Positions 5,281 to 8,570 of a stretch of 8,570 nt of DNA are shown here, piece after piece. Each line of letters opens with the position of its first letter. Position 1 is the stretch's first letter. A program made the translations under genes and the position numbers. Under the pieces are notes generated by a model. That model was not told the origin of the DNA and searched no databases. It worked only from the letters and a program-made list of their open reading frames with translations. The stretch lies in contig DATIFK010000125.1 of NCBI GenBank assembly GCA_035455265.1, forward strand, positions 1 to 8,570. Reading direction: 5' to 3'. The DNA comes from MGOM01 sp035455265 (lineage in GTDB: Bacteria > Chloroflexota > Anaerolineae > Anaerolineales > E44-bin32).

Positions 5281-6873
5281 ATGCGCCGCTGGAACGGTTG
5301 GGGCGACGACGAGATCGAGGAGCCGCTGCCGTCGCAAGGCGCGGAGTTCCTGGCTGCGGCTCTCGGCCCCGGCACGGCCCTCCCCGACGCTTCGCTGGAC
5401 TCGGTCCTCTCCCAGGTTCCCGCCTCGCGGGCACTGCAGACCCCCGGCCTGGATCACGAGCCGCTCGTTCGGGTGCTCCACGCGCGCGGCCAGAGCCTCC
5501 CGGATTGGGTGGCGCTGCGCGCCGGCCGCCTCGGGGTCGTCCCCGACGCCGTCGCCCACCCGGCCAACCCGACCGACGTCGCCCAACTGATTCGCCTGGC
5601 CGCCGAGCGCCGCTGGGCCCTGATCCCTTACGGCGGTGGGACGAGCGTCGTCGGTCATGTCAACCCGCTGCCGTCCGAAGCCCCGGTCGTGACGGTCGAC
5701 CTGGGAGGCCTGAACCGGCTGCAACGTCTGGACGAGGCTTCGATGCTGGCGACCTTCGAAGCCGGCGTGCGCGGCCCGGACCTCGAGGCCGCCCTGCGGG
5801 CGCGCGGATTCACGCTCGGCCATTTCCCTCAATCCTTCGAGTACTCGACCCTCGGCGGATGGATCGCCACCCGTTCGACGGGTCAACAATCCCTTCACTA
5901 CGGCCGCATCGAAGCGATGTTCGCCGGCGGACACGTGGAAGCGCCCGTCGGCGCCCTCGACCTTGCACCGATCCCGGCCAGCGGAGCCGGGCCCGATCTG
6001 CGACAGATCGTGCTGGGATCGGAAGGGCGGCTCGGCATCCTGACCTCCGCCGTCGTGCGCGTGCGGCGCGTGGCGGAAGCGGACGTGTTCTCGGCCGCCT
6101 TCTTTCCATCCTGGCCGTCGGGCATCGAGGCGGTGCGGACCATGGCGCAGGAACGCCTGCCTCTTTCGATGCTGCGCCTCAGCAACCCGCTCGAGACGGA
6201 AACGACGTTGGCCCTGGCCGATCGACCGAACCTGGTGACCTGGGCGGACCGCGCCTTACGCCTCCTCGGGTACGCCGACGGGCGCTGCCTCCTTCTTCTG
6301 GCAGCCACCGGCGGCGCACGGCGCGTGAGTCAGGCGCGTGCGCGCGCCCATGCCATCATCCGGCGCCTTGGCGGCCTCCCGGCCGGCACTCCGATCGGCT
6401 CGATGTGGCGCAAGAGCCGCTTCCGCACACCCTACCTCAGGAACACATTGTGGGAGCGCGGCTACGCGCTCGACACGCTCGAGACGGCCATACCGTGGAG
6501 CGTCGTCCCAGCTGCGGCCGAGGCGATCCTGGCGGCGCTACGCACGGGCCTGGAGAGCCTAACGGAACACGTGCTGGCCTTCCTGCATCTTTCGCACGTC
6601 TACCCGGACGGCGCCAGCCTGTACGCCACCTTCCTGTTCCGGCGTTCGCGAAATCCCGACGAGACGCTGGCACGCTGGCAGCGTCTCAAGCAGGCGGCCA
6701 CGCGCCAGATCCTGGCCCACGGCGGCACGCTGAGCCATCAACACGGGGTCGGCCTCGATCATGCCTCCTATCTCGTCGAAGAGAAGGGGGAGCTGGGGAT
6801 CAGGGCGCTGCGCGCCTCGCTGGCATCGTTCGATCCATTGGGGATCATGAATCCGGGGAAGCTGATTCAGTGA
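5281..6873 (+). CDS. FAD-binding oxidase of the alkyldihydroxyacetonephosphate synthase (AGPS) type
   Basis: A 530-aa flavoprotein of the VAO/PCMH superfamily, closest by eye to alkyl-DHAP synthase, which exchanges the acyl chain of acyl-DHAP for a fatty alcohol to form the ether bond. It opens with RRWNGWGDDEI, like the KWNGWG start of AGPS domains. FAD-binding signatures follow: IPYGGGTSVVGHVNPLP (115-131), PQSFEYSTLGGWIATRSTG (183-201) and GSEGRLGIL (247-254). The substrate half has PYLRNTLW (384-391), DTLETAIPW (398-406), the tyrosine strand ASLYATFLF (445-453) and SHQHGVG (485-491). That last motif corresponds to the SHHHGVG His cluster of animal AGPS, with the middle His replaced by Gln. 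No signal peptide or TM is seen, so it is cytoplasmic or peripheral. It precedes glpD by 132 bp, and GlpD supplies DHAP. A related lipid-linked FAD oxidase or a GlcD-like 2-hydroxyacid dehydrogenase are alternatives, but the WNGWG and HQHGVG motifs favour the AGPS group. Confidence 0.85.
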   Translation: MRRWNGWGDDEIEEPLPSQGAEFLAAALGPGTALPDASLDSVLSQVPASRALQTPGLDHEPLVRVLHARGQSLPDWVALRAGRLGVVPDAVAHPANPTDVAQLIRLAAERRWALIPYGGGTSVVGHVNPLPSEAPVVTVDLGGLNRLQRLDEASMLATFEAGVRGPDLEAALRARGFTLGHFPQSFEYSTLGGWIATRSTGQQSLHYGRIEAMFAGGHVEAPVGALDLAPIPASGAGPDLRQIVLGSEGRLGILTSAVVRVRRVAEADVFSAAFFPSWPSGIEAVRTMAQERLPLSMLRLSNPLETETTLALADRPNLVTWADRALRLLGYADGRCLLLLAATGGARRVSQARARAHAIIRRLGGLPAGTPIGSMWRKSRFRTPYLRNTLWERGYALDTLETAIPWSVVPAAAEAILAALRTGLESLTEHVLAFLHLSHVYPDGASLYATFLFRRSRNPDETLARWQRLKQAATRQILAHGGTLSHQHGVGLDHASYLVEEKGELGIRALRASLASFDPLGIMNPGKLIQ

Positions 6874-6874
6874 C

Positions 6875-7003
6875 CGGCGGTCAGTGGTCGGTGGCCAGTG
6901 ATTCCTCGATGCGATTGGCGATTAGCGATTGGCGATTGGCGGAATACCGGTGACTGGGAACGGGTGACTGGAAACCATCAACTGGAAGCTGGAGGCTGAC
7001 AGC
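6875..7003. repeat. Heptamer repeat array 3 (between the flavoprotein gene and glpD)
   Basis: First block: CGGCGGT, CAGTGGT, CGGTGGC, CAGTGAT (6875-6902). After a 10-nt break, a second block of 13 consecutive 7-mers, each ending in C, runs 6913-7003. It comprises GATTGGC, GATTAGC, GATTGGC, GATTGGC, then variants of TGGGAAC, TGGAAAC, TGGAAGC, TGGAGGC and TGACAGC. This accounts for almost all of the 132-bp gap. No clear promoter is seen, so glpD may be cotranscribed with the gene before it. Confidence 0.85.
6991..6995 (+). promoter_or_regulatory. glpD ribosome binding site carried by a heptamer unit
   Basis: GGAGG, within the repeat unit TGGAGGC (6990-6996), lies 10 nt before ATG 7006. It is the only good Shine-Dalgarno candidate for glpD, so the repeat appears to supply the translation signal. 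Confidence 0.55.
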
Positions 7004-7005
7004 CG

Positions 7006-8570
7006 ATGTGGACGCGCGGCTGGCGCGACTCCATCTGGGATGACCTCTCCCGACCGTGGGACCTGATCGTCATCGGCGGCGGCATCACCGGCGCAGGCAT
7101 CCTGCGCGAAGCCACGCTCGCCGGCCTGCGCACCCTGTTGGTCGAGGCCGGCGATTTCGCCAGCGGGACGTCGAGCCGCTCGTCGAAACTGGTCCACGGG
7201 GGCCTGCGCTATCTGCGCAACGCGCAGATCGGCACGACCCTGGCCTCGGTGCACGAGCGCGAACGGCTCCTGCGCGAGGGGCGCGGCCTGGTGACACCCC
7301 TGCGGTTTCTGATACCCAGCTTTCGTGGCGACCGCCTGCCCGGCTGGCTGTTCGGCGTCGGCCTGGTGGTCTATGACCTGCTGGCATTGCGCTGGCGCCA
7401 CCGCCACTACGAGCCGGCGGATCTTCTGGAGCGCTGCCCGCCGCTGCGGCGCGAGGGCCTGCTCGGCGGCTACCGCTACATCGATGCCGAGACCGACGAC
7501 GCCCGACTGGTGCTGCGCGTCCTGCGCGAATCGGTGCGGGCCGGGGGGACGGCGCTGAGCTACGCTCGCGCCAGCGATCTCTTGTGGCGCCGCGACGGTG
7601 CCGTGGCCGGCATCCGCCTGGTGGACCAGGTCAGCGGGCATGCCCGTGAGGTGAACGCCCCGGCGGTGATCAACGCCACCGGCGCCTGGGCCGACGGGCT
7701 GCGAGCGCGCATCGGCGGCCGGCCGCGGCTGCGCCTGCTGCGCGGCAGTCACCTGCTGTTCCCCGCGACTCGCCTGCCCCTGACGCGCGCCGTCAGCCTG
7801 CTGCACCCTGCCGACGGGCGGCCGGTGTTCGTCTTCCCCTGGGAGGGCGTCACCGTCGTCGGAACCACCGACGTCGATCATGATGACGATCTGGCGCGCG
7901 AGCCGAGGATCGGCGCCTCCGAATCGGACTACCTGCTCGAAGCCGTCGCCTACGCTTTTCCCGAGGCCGGCCTGACGGGCGGCGACGTCCAGTCGACCCT
8001 CGCCGGGGTGCGCGCCGTGGTCGACACCGGCCAGGCCAATCCGTCGAACGAGTCGCGCGAGTTCATCCTATGGAACGAACGCGGCCTGGCGACCATCAGC
8101 GGTGGCAAGTTGACAACCTTCCGCCTCATGGCCCACTCCGCTCTGCGCACCGTCCGCCGCCAACTTCCCAGTCACCCGCGCCTCGACACCCGCCGTCGCG
8201 TTCTCGAACTTCCTCCGCCGGAAACCTGCGTCGGGCACGAGGTTCCCGCCGACGCCTGCTTGCGCCTCGTGGGGCGTTACGGCGAGGACGCGCCGCACCT
8301 GGTGGACGCCGCCGCCCCCGGCGAACTGGCACCGATCGGTGGCGGGGTGTCGCTATGGGCCGAGATCCGCTGGGCGGCGCGGGCGGAGGGCGTCATCCAC
8401 CTCGACGACTTGCTGCTGAGGCGCGTCCGCCTCGGCCTGCTGGCCCCGGACGGAGGCTTGCCCTGGCTCGAGCGCGTGCGCGCCATCGCTCAGCCCGAGC
8501 TCGGCTGGGATGCTGCGCGCTGGAACGCGGAAGCGGCCGCCTACGCGCAACGCTGGCACGAAGCCTACTC
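7006..8570 (+). CDS. glpD: FAD-dependent glycerol-3-phosphate dehydrogenase, 3' end cut by the window
   Basis: It oxidises sn-glycerol 3-phosphate to dihydroxyacetone phosphate and passes electrons to the quinone pool at the inner face of the membrane. 521 codons are visible and still open at the end; the family is usually about 500-560 aa, so little is missing. Motifs: the N-terminal Rossmann FAD site DLIVIGGGITGAGILREA (19-36), the flavin-contacting GTSSRSSKLVHGGLRYL (54-70), RGSHLLFP, VFVFPWEGVTVVGTTD, the AGVRAV substrate-site arginine (about 333-338) and ISGGKLTTFR (about 364-373). The C-terminal DAO_C-type helical domain follows from about 390. The start is ATG 7006: an in-frame TGA at 6997-6999 excludes any earlier start, and GGAGG sits 10 nt upstream. 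It follows the AGPS-like gene in the same direction, which suggests a shared glycerolipid or ether-lipid role. Plain glycerol catabolism is the alternative; no glpK or glpF is visible. Confidence 0.93.
   Translation, partial: MWTRGWRDSIWDDLSRPWDLIVIGGGITGAGILREATLAGLRTLLVEAGDFASGTSSRSSKLVHGGLRYLRNAQIGTTLASVHERERLLREGRGLVTPLRFLIPSFRGDRLPGWLFGVGLVVYDLLALRWRHRHYEPADLLERCPPLRREGLLGGYRYIDAETDDARLVLRVLRESVRAGGTALSYARASDLLWRRDGAVAGIRLVDQVSGHAREVNAPAVINATGAWADGLRARIGGRPRLRLLRGSHLLFPATRLPLTRAVSLLHPADGRPVFVFPWEGVTVVGTTDVDHDDDLAREPRIGASESDYLLEAVAYAFPEAGLTGGDVQSTLAGVRAVVDTGQANPSNESREFILWNERGLATISGGKLTTFRLMAHSALRTVRRQLPSHPRLDTRRRVLELPPPETCVGHEVPADACLRLVGRYGEDAPHLVDAAAPGELAPIGGGVSLWAEIRWAARAEGVIHLDDLLLRRVRLGLLAPDGGLPWLERVRAIAQPELGWDAARWNAEAAAYAQRWHEAY

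Noticed and set aside
5154..6953. 599-codon frame overlapping the flavoprotein gene
   Set aside because: It begins in the heptamer array and is Arg/Pro-rich; the other frame has clear FAD-binding and AGPS motifs.
6922..7881. 319-codon minus-strand frame
   Set aside because: Shadow of glpD, which shows unmistakable GlpD motifs in the plus frame; the product is Ala/Gln/Gly-rich and runs into repeat DNA.

Overview
The window is high-GC DNA of a probable Chloroflexota (Anaerolineae-like) bacterium. This is inferred from three things: the Thr-Pro-Arg 'TPSRTPT' linker in a large secreted protein, the heptamer repeats filling the gaps between genes, and an alkyl-DHAP-synthase-like flavoprotein next to a glycerol-3-phosphate dehydrogenase. 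No rRNA or marker gene is present, so the phylum is a guess.

Layout. Bases 1-219 hold the end of a gene for an unrecognised membrane protein; its last codons are supplied by a dispersed palindromic G/C-run repeat. Converging on it from the minus strand (4038 to 232) is a 1268-residue exported, membrane-anchored, multidomain protein with a metzincin-type zinc-protease core. The first zinc-binding His of that core is Gln. A 249-bp divergent gap (4039-4287) holds the protease promoter, a 5'-leader hairpin, a heptamer array and the promoter of a Fpg/Nei-family DNA glycosylase (4288-5121). A second gap (5122-5280) has a 98-bp heptamer array and another promoter. It leads to a 530-residue FAD oxidase of the alkyl-DHAP synthase type (5281-6873). 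A third heptamer gap (6874-7005) leads to glpD (7006 to the window end, cut at the 3' end).

How the genes fit. GlpD makes dihydroxyacetone phosphate, the backbone from which acyl-DHAP, the substrate of alkyl-DHAP synthase, is built. The two plus-strand genes could therefore serve ether-lipid or glycerolipid metabolism. The glycosylase and the surface protein have no evident link to them.

The most unusual signal is between the genes. All three gaps from 4039 to 7005 contain 7-bp-periodic repeats. One hairpin module appears in opposite orientation on both sides of the glycosylase gene. In the third gap a repeat unit serves as the likely ribosome binding site of glpD.
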